Source of the DNA: Amycolatopsis sp. FDAARGOS 1241
Lineage (GTDB): Bacteria; Actinomycetota; Actinomycetes; Mycobacteriales; Pseudonocardiaceae
Reading direction: 5' to 3'
DNA: 64,000 nt
Assembly (NCBI RefSeq): GCF_016889705.1
Contig: NZ_CP069526.1
Span: 3,720,001 to 3,784,000 of the forward strand
Part shown: in pieces, positions 39,350 through 48,032 of the stretch
Layout: each line of letters starts with the position of its first letter
Numbering within the stretch: the first letter of the stretch is position 1
The notes under the pieces: generated by a model
What the model saw: only the letters and a program-made list of their open reading frames with translations
Databases searched by the model: none
Told to the model about the DNA's origin: nothing
Made by a program: the position numbers and the translations under genes

Positions 39350-39597
39350 CGCGCACCCAGCAGGCGGACGAAGACGAGCGTGCCGGCGAACGCCAGCACC
39401 ACCAGCACGAGCGGCAGGATGATCGCGCTCGACGGGCCGTACGCCTGGATCAGCAGCAGGAGCACGAGCACGGTGACCGCGCCGGCCAGCTCCAGGCCCG
39501 CGAGCCGCTCGACGGCATCGCCCCGCGCGGCCAGCCACAACCCCGGCCCGAGCCCGCCCGCGAGCAGGACCAGGGCCGCGAGCAGCAGCCACGTCAC
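39346..39597 (-). CDS. mrpF: Mrp antiporter subunit F
   Basis: 83 residues with three helices; GDAVERLAGLELAGAVTVLV and SSAIILPLVLVVLAFAGTL fit MrpF. ATG overlaps the mrpE stop (ATGA). Confidence 0.85.
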   Translation of the reverse strand: MTWLLLAALVLLAGGLGPGLWLAARGDAVERLAGLELAGAVTVLVLLLLIQAYGPSSAIILPLVLVVLAFAGTLVFVRLLGAR

Positions 39598-40046
39598 CGG
39601 CTCACCCGCCGCAGCACCGCCGAACCGCCGCCCGGCAGGCGGTGCACGAGCAGCCGCCCGCCGGCGTGTGTGACGACCATCGTGCCCGGCGTGGAGCCCA
39701 GGACCATCGTCGCGGCCGCGATCCGCGCTTCCCGCGTCGCTCCCGGTTCACGCGGGAGGGTGGTGTCCTCGACCTCGCCGACGGAGGGGTGCCGCGCGAC
39801 CGTGGCCAACGTCAGGACGGCTTCGCGCACCGCGGTCAGGGGGACCCGGGCCGGCCAGGCCAGCCAGCGGGCTCGGAACCGCCAGTCACCACGCAGTGCC
39901 TTCCGCGCCGCGCGGGCAACCCACGCGCAGGCGAGTGCGCCGAGCGCGCCGGCCACCACTTCCGCCGGTGCGGGCGAGGACAGGGTGAGCAGCCAGAGGC
40001 CCGTGAGACCCAGCCACCACCCCAGCACCTCGGTCACCGCGCGCAT
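39594..40046 (-). CDS. mrpE: Mrp antiporter subunit E
   Basis: 150 residues. Two N-terminal membrane segments (LGWWLGLTGLWLLTLSSPAP, VVAGALGALACAWVARAAR) and a conserved soluble tail (LGSTPGTMVVTHAGGRLLVH). First gene of the seven-gene operon. ATG at 40046 is chosen over an upstream TTG because the predicted -10 box GGGAAA ends exactly 9 nt before it; no Shine-Dalgarno is visible. Confidence 0.85.
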   Translation of the reverse strand: MRAVTEVLGWWLGLTGLWLLTLSSPAPAEVVAGALGALACAWVARAARKALRGDWRFRARWLAWPARVPLTAVREAVLTLATVARHPSVGEVEDTTLPREPGATREARIAAATMVLGSTPGTMVVTHAGGRLLVHRLPGGGSAVLRRVSR

Positions 40047-40055
40047 GCCGCGGGT

Positions 40056-40081
40056 TTTCCCAGCCCCACCGCGCGCCAAAC
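40056..40081 (-). promoter_or_regulatory. SigB/SigF-like promoter for the Mrp-like operon, leaderless geometry
   Basis: Minus strand GTTT (40081-40078), 16 nt, GGGAAA (40061-40056), 9 nt to ATG 40046. Confidence 0.55.
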
Positions 40082-40130
40082 CTCAGCCTGGCGGCGGCGG
40101 AAGAGCCGTCCGAGCGCCGAGCGATCGGTC

Positions 40131-40412
40131 CGCCGGCAGGAGCTCGCCGACGACCGGATCGGCGGCACCACGGCTGCGCATGAGGTAGCCGGTGTGCGGG
40201 TGACCAGGCGGCGGTGGGGCCGGCGCGCCGAGCCATTGGTAGGTCGGCCCCTATTGCGTGTTCGCCTCGGGCAAGAGTTCCCACGATGACCAGGTCAGCC
40301 GGGCACGAGTGAAGCCGGCTCGGTTCAGCCGGTGATCGGCGGCGCTGGTGGGGCTGCCGGTGAACGTGCCCATGGCCGCTCAGCAGGCCGCCGTGTTCCT
40401 CGGCGGGCAGCA
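40131..40412 (-). repeat. Decayed copies of the selD 3'-terminal segment
   Basis: The last ~30 nt before the selD stop (around 40563-40600) recur in weakened form. At 40131-40159 there are 24 identities in 29 aligned bases; at about 40258-40291 a copy with small gaps reads VIVGTLARGEH against VIGELLPAGEH; at about 40390-40412 a shorter one reads LLPAEEHG. They lie in the 493-bp space between mrpE and selD, where no intact gene is seen. Confidence 0.55.
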
Positions 40413-40539
40413 CAGACGCTGTGCCGCTCGAGCACCGGCCCGGCAGGCGCGCGGAAGCGGGCCGGGCCAGTCAGCCCCTGCCCGGGTGGTCCGGCACCGG
40501 TGCCGCACGCGCGGGCAGCCGACCCGGCCGGGCAGGCGC

Positions 40540-41541
40540 TCAGCCGACGACGACGGTGTGCTCGCCCGCGGGCAGGAGTTCCCCGATCACCGGATACCCC
40601 GGCACCTCACCGGCCACCAGCAGCCCGCCGGACGTCTGTGCGTCGGCGAGCAGCAGGGCTTCGGTCTCGTCGATGCCGCGGGCGTCGAGGTGCGGCCTGA
40701 CCCAGTCGAGGTTGCGCCGGGTGCCGCCGCTCACGTGGCCGGCGGCGAGGGCTTCGCGGGCGCCGTCGAGGTAGGGGACGGCGGCCGGGTCGAGGCGGGC
40801 GGTGACGTGGCTGGCGCGGGCGAGCTTGTGGAGGTGCCCGAGCAACCCGAAGCCGGTCACGTCGGTCGCGCACACCGCGCCCGCGGCCAGCGCCGCGCGG
40901 GAAGCGTCGGCGTTGAGCGTCGTCATGGTGGCGATGGCGTGTTCGAACCGTTCGCCGGTGGCCTTGTGGCGGGAATTGAGGACTCCGATGCCGAGCGGTT
41001 TCGTCAGTGTGAGGGGTACGCCAGGGCGGCCGGCGTCGTTGCGCAGCAAGCGGTCCGGGTCGGCGATGCCGGTGACGGCGAGGCCGTACTTGGGTTCCGG
41101 GTCGTCCACGCTGTGCCCGCCCGCGAGGTGGCAGCCCGCGGGGCCGCAGATGTCGAGCCCGCCACGCAGGACCTCCGTGGCGAGCTCGAACGGCAGCACC
41201 CCGCGCGGCCAGCCGAGCAGGTTCACCGCGACGACGGGCGTGCCGCCCATGGCGTAGACGTCGGACAGGGCATTGGCGGCCGCGATGCGGCCCCAGTCGT
41301 ACGGGTCGTCGACGACGGGTGTGAAGAAGTCGGTCGTCGCGATGAGCGCAGTGCCGCCGGACAGGCGGACGGCCGCCGCGTCGTCGCCGTCGTCGAGGCC
41401 GACGAGCAGCTCACCCTCCGGGTTTTCGGGCGATTTGCCGGTCAGGCCGCGGACGACGTCCTCGAGCTCGCCGGGCGGGATCTTGCACGCACAGCCGCCG
41501 CCGTGCGCGTACTGGGTCAGCCGGTGTTCCACCCGCCCCAT
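40540..41541 (-). CDS. selD: Selenophosphate synthetase
   Basis: 333 residues. N-terminus LTQYAHGGGCACKIPPGELE carries Cys17, Cys19 and Lys20, at the positions of the catalytic Cys17/Lys20 of E. coli SelD, so this enzyme uses Cys, not Sec. ATP-site motifs: LDDGDDAAAV, TDFFTPVVDDPYDWGRIAA, AGGHSVDDPEPKYGLAVTG and CATDVTGFGLLGHL. Converts selenide and ATP to selenophosphate, the selenium donor for SelA. It is divergent from selC-selA-selB with a 54-nt gap, so both sides may share control. Confidence 0.96.
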   Translation of the reverse strand: MGRVEHRLTQYAHGGGCACKIPPGELEDVVRGLTGKSPENPEGELLVGLDDGDDAAAVRLSGGTALIATTDFFTPVVDDPYDWGRIAAANALSDVYAMGGTPVVAVNLLGWPRGVLPFELATEVLRGGLDICGPAGCHLAGGHSVDDPEPKYGLAVTGIADPDRLLRNDAGRPGVPLTLTKPLGIGVLNSRHKATGERFEHAIATMTTLNADASRAALAAGAVCATDVTGFGLLGHLHKLARASHVTARLDPAAVPYLDGAREALAAGHVSGGTRRNLDWVRPHLDARGIDETEALLLADAQTSGGLLVAGEVPGYPVIGELLPAGEHTVVVG

Positions 41542-41595
41542 CGTGCCCGGGCTGCGCGCGGGCCGCGACCTTGGCAGGATGTCGGCATGCTCCAG

Positions 41596-41690
41596 GGAGG
41601 CGTCTCCGGCCTGGTGGCCGGCGCGGTCTTCAAAACCGTCGGGTGGCAGACGCTGTCGCCGGCGGGTTCGATTCCCGTCCGCCTCCGCCA
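41596..41690 (+). tRNA. selC: Selenocysteine tRNA, anticodon UCA
   Basis: 95 nt including an encoded CCA. Acceptor: GGAGGCG pairs with CGCCTCC (7 clear pairs, an eighth U-C mismatch), discriminator G, CCA at 41688-41690. The D arm has the extended 6-bp stem CCGGCC-TGGT-GGCCGG diagnostic of tRNA-Sec. Anticodon loop CTTCAAA gives UCA (41630-41632). A long variable arm follows, then T arm GCGGG-TTCGATT-CCCGT. It sits 12 nt before the selA start, within the same unit. Confidence 0.97.
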
Positions 41691-41702
41691 GGAGCCGCTG
41701 CG

Positions 41703-42992
41703 GTGACCGATCCGCGCCGGGCCGTTCCCCGTACGGACGCGCTGCTCGCCGACCCCCGCATCGCCAAGGCCGCCGAGACGCTCGGGCGCGACCTCGTGAA
41801 GTCCGTCGTCACCGCGGCTCAGCAGCGGGCCCGCGAGGGCCGGATCGCGCCGGGCGAGGTCGTCGACGACGTGCTCGCGCACCTGCCGGGGCAGGCGTCC
41901 TCGCTGCGGCCGGTCCTGAACGCCACCGGCGTCGTCGTGCACACCAACCTCGGCCGGGCGCCGCTGTCGGCCGCGGCGGTCGAGGCGGTGACCGCGGCGG
42001 CGGGCTGCACCGACGTCGAGTTCGACCTCGCCTCCGGCCGCCGCGCGCGCCGGGGCCGGGGCGCGCTGGCCGCGTTGGCCGATGCGGTGCCGGCGGCCGG
42101 CGGCGTGCACGTGGTGAACAACAACGCGGCCGCGTTGCTGCTGTGCGCGCTGGCGCTCGCGCCCGGCCGGGAGATCGTGGTCAGCCGCGGCGAACTGGTC
42201 GAGATCGGCGACGGCTTCCGGATCCCCGATCTGCTGGCCTCGACGGGCGCGCGCCTGCGCGAGGTCGGCACGACGAACCGCACCTACGCCGCGGACTACG
42301 CCGCCGCGATCGGCCCGGACACCGGGTTCGTGCTCAAGGTGCACCCGTCCAACTACCGCGTCACCGGCTTCACGGCCGAAGCTTCCGTCGCCGAGCTGGC
42401 GGAGCTGGACGTGTCGCTGGTCGTCGACATCGGCTCCGGCTTGCTCGCGCCGGAGCCCCTGCTGCCCGACGAACCCGACGCGGCCACCGCGCTGGCCCAG
42501 GGCGCCGACCTGGTGACGGCGAGCGGGGACAAGCTCCTCGGCGGCCCGCAGGCCGGGTTGCTGCTCGGGGATGCCGCGCTGGTGGAGCGGCTGCGGCGGC
42601 ACCCGGCGGCGCGCGCGGTGCGCGTGGACAAGCTGACTCTCGCGGCCCTGGAAGCGACCGTGAGGGGGCCGCGGCCGCCGGTTCAGGCAGCCCTGCGCGT
42701 GGCGCTGCCGGAGCTGCGCCGCCGCTCGGAGGAGCTCACCGCGGTACTGCGGTCGGCCGGGATCGACGCGGAGGTGCTCGACTCGACGGCCGCGGTCGGC
42801 GGCGGCGGGGCACCCGGGGTTGAACTGGCCAGCGTCGCAGTCACCCTGCCCGCGCGCTACGCCGAGGCGCTGCGCGCCGGACAGCTCCCGGTCGTGGGCC
42901 GGGTCGTGCGGGACCGGTGCCTGCTGGACCTGCGAACCGTCCCACCGGCCGACGACGCGAAGCTCGCGGAAGCCGTGCGCCGGTGCGGGTGA
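41703..42992 (+). CDS. selA: L-seryl-tRNA(Sec) selenium transferase
   Basis: 429 residues. PLP fold type I: NATGVVVHTNLGRAPLS, FDLASGRRARRG, VNNNAAALLLCALAL, SRGELVEIGDGFRIPD, and the PLP lysine Lys277 in SGDKLLGGPQAGLL. Converts Ser-tRNA(Sec) to Sec-tRNA(Sec) with selenophosphate. GTG at 41703 is chosen because a GGAG directly after the tRNA CCA lies 8 nt upstream; any earlier start would run through the tRNA. selB begins 10 nt before its stop. Confidence 0.95.
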   Translation: MTDPRRAVPRTDALLADPRIAKAAETLGRDLVKSVVTAAQQRAREGRIAPGEVVDDVLAHLPGQASSLRPVLNATGVVVHTNLGRAPLSAAAVEAVTAAAGCTDVEFDLASGRRARRGRGALAALADAVPAAGGVHVVNNNAAALLLCALALAPGREIVVSRGELVEIGDGFRIPDLLASTGARLREVGTTNRTYAADYAAAIGPDTGFVLKVHPSNYRVTGFTAEASVAELAELDVSLVVDIGSGLLAPEPLLPDEPDAATALAQGADLVTASGDKLLGGPQAGLLLGDAALVERLRRHPAARAVRVDKLTLAALEATVRGPRPPVQAALRVALPELRRRSEELTAVLRSAGIDAEVLDSTAAVGGGGAPGVELASVAVTLPARYAEALRAGQLPVVGRVVRDRCLLDLRTVPPADDAKLAEAVRRCG

Positions 42993-44704
42993 TCGCCACC
43001 GCCGGCCACGTGGACCACGGCAAGTCCACACTGGTGCGGCGGCTCACCGGGATGGAGCCGGATCGCTGGGCGGAGGAACGCCGCCGCGGCCTGACGCTCG
43101 ACCTCGGCTTCGGGTGGACCCGGATCGGCGCCGAGGACGTCGCGTTCGTCGACGTGCCCGGTCACGAGCGGTTCGTGCCAACCATGCTCGCTGGCGCCGG
43201 TCCGGTGCCTGCCGTCGTCTTCGTCGTCGCCGCGGACGAGGGCTGGAAACCGCAGTCGGCCGAGCACCTGGCGGCGCTGCACGCGTTCGGCGTCGAGCGC
43301 GGGCTCCTCGTGGTCACCAAGCTGGACCGGGCGGATCCGGGACCGGCGACGACCGAGGCGTTGCGCGAGCTCGCGGCGACCTCGCTGGGCACGGTGCCCA
43401 CCGTCGCGTGCTCTGGGACCAGCGGCGAAGGGCTGACCGGAGTGCGGGCCGCGGTGGGCGAGCTGGTCGCCGGGTTGCCGGTACCGCCCGCGGGCGCCGA
43501 CGTGCGGCTGTGGCTCGATCGCGCCTTCACCATCCGCGGCGCCGGCACGGTCGTCACGGGGACGCTCGCAGCCGGCACCATCACCACCGGCGACGAGCTC
43601 GACCTCGGCGGGACCACGGTGAGCGTCCGGGGCATCGAGTCGCTCGGCACGGAGCGCACCACTGTGCGCGGGGTCGCGCGGGTCGCGCTGAACCTCCGCG
43701 GCGTCGACCGCGACCGGGCCCGCCGTGGCCACGCGCTGCTCACCCCCGGCGCGTGGCTCACCACGTCCGAGGTCGACGTCCGCCTCCGCGGCGCCGCTTC
43801 GGCCGACCTGCACCGCGAACTCGTCCTGCACCTCGGCACCGCGGCGGTGCCGGTGCGCGTTCGTCCACTCGGGACGGACACGGTCCGGCTGGCCTTGCGC
43901 ACTCCGCTGCCGCTGCGCGTCGGCGACCGCGGGCTGCTGCGCGACCCGGGCGCCCACCTCATTGCCGCCGGCGCCGACGTGCTCGACGTCCGCCCGCCCG
44001 AACTCCGCCGCCGAGGTGCCGCCCGCGCCCGCGGCGCCGAACTGTCCGGCGACCTGGCCCTGGCCTACCTCCGGCGCCACGGGTTCGTGCGGGCCGCGGA
44101 CTTCCGCGCCATGGGCCTGCCCCCGGCTGGTAACCGCGTCGGCGACTGGCTCGTCGACCCCGGCCGCTTCGCCCGCCTGCGGTCCACGGTGCGCGACGAA
44201 GTCGCCGCCTGGAGCCGGGCGCACCCCGTCGCCGCCGGCATGCCGGAAGACGCCCTGCGCCACCGGCTGGGGTTGCCGTCCGCCGACCTCCTGGCCCCGC
44301 TCCTCACCGGTCTGGAGACGTCCTCCGGCCTCGTCCGCCTGCCCGGTACGGGCCTCGACCCGCGGGTCGCCTCCGCCCTCGCCCTGCTCGACGAGGACTT
44401 CGCGGCGCACCCCTTCCGCGCGCCGGAGACCGACCACCTGCGCGACCTGGGCCTCGGCCGCCGCGAACTCGCCGCCGCCGTGCGCCACGGCCGGCTCACC
44501 CCGATCGCCGACGGCGTCTACCTCGCTCCCGGCACCGAAACCCGTGCCGCGGACGCACTCGCCGGTCTCGAGCAGCCGTTCACGGTCTCCGCCGCCCGCC
44601 GCGCCCTCGATTCCACGCGCCGGGTGATGGTGCCGCTGCTGGAGCACCTCGACGCGGTCGGCGTCACGGAACCGCTGGGCGACGGAACCCGCCGGCTCCG
44701 CTGA
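42983..44704 (+). CDS. selB: Selenocysteine-specific elongation factor
   Basis: 573 residues. EF-Tu-like GTPase: IATAGHVDHGKSTLVRRLTG, RRGLTLDLGFGW, FVDVPGHERFV, VVTKLDRAD. Domains II and III follow, then winged-helix repeats in the last ~230 residues that bind the SECIS hairpin. Carries Sec-tRNA(Sec) to the UGA of fdhA. GTG at 42983 aligns the protein with the usual xVIATAGHVDHGK start; 42989 is an alternative overlapping the selA stop. Confidence 0.95.
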   Translation: MRVIATAGHVDHGKSTLVRRLTGMEPDRWAEERRRGLTLDLGFGWTRIGAEDVAFVDVPGHERFVPTMLAGAGPVPAVVFVVAADEGWKPQSAEHLAALHAFGVERGLLVVTKLDRADPGPATTEALRELAATSLGTVPTVACSGTSGEGLTGVRAAVGELVAGLPVPPAGADVRLWLDRAFTIRGAGTVVTGTLAAGTITTGDELDLGGTTVSVRGIESLGTERTTVRGVARVALNLRGVDRDRARRGHALLTPGAWLTTSEVDVRLRGAASADLHRELVLHLGTAAVPVRVRPLGTDTVRLALRTPLPLRVGDRGLLRDPGAHLIAAGADVLDVRPPELRRRGAARARGAELSGDLALAYLRRHGFVRAADFRAMGLPPAGNRVGDWLVDPGRFARLRSTVRDEVAAWSRAHPVAAGMPEDALRHRLGLPSADLLAPLLTGLETSSGLVRLPGTGLDPRVASALALLDEDFAAHPFRAPETDHLRDLGLGRRELAAAVRHGRLTPIADGVYLAPGTETRAADALAGLEQPFTVSAARRALDSTRRVMVPLLEHLDAVGVTEPLGDGTRRLR

Positions 44705-44717
44705 CGAACCCGAAAGT

Positions 44718-44743
44718 GTTTGACGATCCCCCGTGCAGGGTAA
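44718..44743 (+). promoter_or_regulatory. SigB/SigF-like promoter for fdhA-fdhB-nrfD
   Basis: GTTT (44718-44721), 16 nt, GGGTAA (44738-44743), located 13 nt after the selB stop. Predicted transcription start near 44750, a leader of about 50-60 nt. It excludes earlier in-frame start codons. Confidence 0.7.
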
Positions 44744-44810
44744 CCGGGCGCGGAAGGTTCCACCGGAAGCGGACCTGCGCCCCGCTCGCGAAGGGATTAT
44801 GTTGGCACGC

Positions 44811-47800
44811 ATGGGTGTCCGGCAGTGGTTCGAGGGCTGGCCCGTCTACCGGCAGCTGACCGGTCCCGACCGGCTGGCCCGCGGCGCGGCGGCCAAGTCG
44901 CGCGGGTCCGAGGAGTGGCACGCGCGCACCGGCGACGCCGATCGCGTCGTGAAGTCCATCTGTCCCTATTGCGCGGTCGGCTGCGGCCAGAATGTCTACG
45001 TCAAGGACGGCCGCGTCACCCAGATTGAAGGTGACCCGGACTCGCCGATCTCGCGCGGCCGCCTGTGTCCCAAGGGTTCGGCCAGCAAACAGCTCGTCAC
45101 CAGCCCCGGCCGGGTCACCGAGGTGCTCTACCGGCGGCCCTACGGCACCGAATGGGAACGCCTGCCGCTCGACGAGGCGATGGAGATGATCGCCGAGCGG
45201 GTCCTGCGTACACGCGCCGAAACCTGGGAGGAGACGGACGAAAAGGGCGTGCAGCTCAAGCGCACGCTCGGGTTGGCCAGTCTCGGCGGCGCGACGCTGG
45301 ACAACGAAGAGAACTATTTGATGAAAAAGCTCTACACGGCGCTCGGCGCGCTCCAGATCGAGAACCAGGCCCGTATTTGACACTCCGCCACGGTTCCCGG
45401 TCTGGGGACCTCCTTCGGTCGTGGTGGCGCCACGACGTTCATGCAAGACCTGGCCAACGCCGACTGCATCGTCATCCAGGGCTCGAACATGGCCGAAGCC
45501 CATCCTGTGGGCTTCCAGTGGGTCATGGAGGCGAAGGCCCGCGGAGCGAAGATCATCCACGTCGACCCGCGGTTCACCCGCACGAGCGCGCTCGCGCACA
45601 CCCACGCGGCGCTGCGGGCGGGCTCGGACATCGCGTTCCTGGGCGGGCTGATCAACTACGTGCTCGACAACGAACTGGACTTCCGCGAGTACGTGCTGGC
45701 CTACACCAACGCCGCGGCGATCCTGCGCGAGGACTTCCGAGACACCGAGGACCTCGACGGCCTGTTCTCCGGCTACGACCCCGAGCGCAAGCAGTACGAC
45801 GTGTCGAGCTGGGCCTACGAAGGGGTGCCGACGTTGCCGTCGGCGGGCACCGGCGAGGCCGAGCTCCCCGGTGAGCAGCAGCACGGCGGCGAAGGCCACC
45901 AGAGCACCGCACGCGCCGACACGTACGGCAGCGGCGGCGCGGCCGTCGGCGGGAAGCCGCACATGGACGAGACGCTGCAGCACCCCCGCTGCGTCTACCA
46001 GGTCCTCAAGCGCCACTTTTCGCGGTACACGCCGGAAGCCGTCGCGGACATCTGCGGTATCCCCGTGCGCCAGTTCCTCGAGATCGCCGAGGCGGTCACG
46101 AAGAACTCGACCCGCGACCGGACCACGGCGTGGGTGTACTCGGTCGGGTGGACGCAGCACACGGTCGGCGTGCAATACATTCGTACCGCGTCGATCCTGC
46201 AGACCCTGCTGGGCAACATCGGCCGGCCGGGCGGCGGGATCCTGGCGCTGCGCGGGCACGCGAGTATCCAGGGCTCCACCGACATCCCGACGTTGTTCAA
46301 CATCCTGCCGGGTTACCTGCCGATGCCCCACGCCCACCAGCACTTCGGGCTCGACGACTACGTCGCGACCGACGCCGGCGCCACCGGGTTCTGGGGCAAC
46401 ATGGACGCGTACATGGTCAGTCTGCTCAAGGCGTACTGGGGCGACGCCGCCCAGCCGCACAACGAATTCTGCTTCGGCTACCTGCCGAGGCTGACCGGCG
46501 ACCACGGCACGTACGCCACCGTCCGCAACCAGCTCGAAGGCATCTGCAAGGGCTACTTCCTCGTGGGCGAGAACCCGGCCGTCGGGTCGGCCAACGGCAA
46601 GATGCAACGGCTGGGTCTCGCGAACCTCGACTGGCTGGTGGTGCGCGACCTGCAGATGATCGAGTCCGCGACGTTCTGGAAGGACGGCCCGGAGATCGAG
46701 ACCGGTGAGCTCTCGAGCACCGAGATCGGTACCGAGGTGTTCTTCCTGCCCGCCGCCGCGCACACGGAGAAAGACGGCAGCTTCACCAACACGCAGCGGC
46801 TGCTGCAGTGGCACCACAAGGCCGTGGAACCGCCCGGCGACGCCCGCAGCGACCTGTGGTTCTACTACCACCTCGGCCGCCTGATCCGCGAGAAGCTGGC
46901 GGACAGCACGGATCCGCGGGACCGCCCGGTGCAGGACCTGACCTGGAGCTACCCGACAGAGAGCCCCACCGGTGACCCATCGGCCGAGTCGGTGCTGGCC
47001 GAGATCAACGGCCACGGCCCGGGAGGTCCGCTGTCGTCGTACACGCAACTGAAGGACGACGGGTCGACGGCGTGCGGGTGCTGGATCTACTGCGGCGTGC
47101 GCGCCGACGGGCACAACCACGCCGCCGACCGGAAACCCGGGTCCGAACAGGACTGGGTGGCCGGTGAATGGGCGTGGGCGTGGCCGGCGAACCGGCGCAC
47201 CCTCTACAACCGCGCGTCGGCCGACCCGGACGGCAAACCCTGGAGCGAACGCAAGAAGTACGTGTACTGGGACTCCGATCAGGGCCACTGGACCGGGCCC
47301 GACGTCCCCGATTTCGAGGTGACGAAACCGCCGGACTACGAGCCGCCCACGGGCGCGAAAGCCCAGGACGCGATCGGCGGCGCCGATCCGTTCATCATGC
47401 AGGCCGACGGCCGCGCGTGGCTCTACGTACCCGCCGGCCTCGCCGACGGCCCGCTGCCCGCACACTACGAACCGTTCGAGTCTCCGGTGGACAACCCGTT
47501 GTACACGCAGCAGCACAACCCGGCGCGCCAGACGATCGACGCGGCGGCGAACCCGTACAACCCGGCGCGCAGCCCGGTCTACCCGTATGTGTTCACCACC
47601 TACCGGCTGACCGAGCACCACACCGCGGGCGGGATGAGCCGCACCCTGCCGTACCTGTCGGAGCTGCAGCCGGAGTTCTTCTGCGAGGTCTCGCCGGAAC
47701 TCGCGGCCGAACGCGGACTGGAGAACGGAGGCTGGGCCACGATCATCGCGGCCCGCACGGCGATCGAGGCCCGGGTGCTGGTGACCGCGCGGATGAAACC

Positions 47801-48032
47801 GCTGAAGGTCCGCGGCCGCACGATCCACCAGGTCGGGCTGCCCTACCACTGGGGCCCGAACGGGCTCTCGCGCGGCGACGCGGCGAACGACCTGCTGAGC
47901 GTGGTGATGGACCCGAACGTGTACATCCAGGAGTCGAAAGTGGCGACGTGCGACATCGTGCCCGGGCGGCGCCCGCGCGGGCCGGCGCTGCTGGAACTCG
48001 TCGAGAAGTACCGCAGGAGGGCGGATGGCTGA
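44811..48032 (+). CDS. fdhA: Formate dehydrogenase alpha subunit, selenocysteine-containing
   Basis: 1073 residues when the TGA at 45378-45380 is read as Sec190. The context ARI-U-HSATVPGLGTS is the canonical active-site motif of Sec formate dehydrogenases. N-terminal 4Fe-4S ligands are Cys51, Cys54, Cys58, Cys86 (CPYCAVGCG...RLCPKG). Mo/W-bis-MGD motifs continue downstream: FGRGGATTFMQDLANADC, VDPRFTRTSA, NQLEGICKGYFLVGENPAV and C-terminal GLPYHWGPNGLSRGDAANDL. Oxidises formate to CO2. No twin-arginine signal is visible. ATG 44811 chosen by family start; 44799 is possible. Overlaps fdhB by 8 nt. Confidence 0.94.
45378..45410 (+). promoter_or_regulatory. Sec codon and bacterial SECIS hairpin
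   Basis: TGA at 45378-45380, 11 nt, then a 7-bp stem GGTTCCC (45392-45398) / GGGGACC (45404-45410) with loop GGTCT. Both the spacing and the GGUCU loop equal those of the E. coli fdhF SECIS as I recall it, so SelB recognition is expected. Confidence 0.93.

Noticed and set aside
39886..40413. Minus-strand frame upstream of mrpE read as a gene
   Set aside because: Overlaps mrpE, lacks motifs, and its apparent similarity is to degraded selD ends only.
44733..44810. Earlier in-frame starts for fdhA
   Set aside because: 44733 lies within the predicted promoter, upstream of its transcription start; family alignment favours MGVRQWFEGW at 44811.
45378..45380. Reading the fdhA TGA as a nonsense mutation
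   Set aside because: Conserved Sec context, SECIS hairpin at the canonical distance, and adjacent selA/B/C/D genes explain it better.
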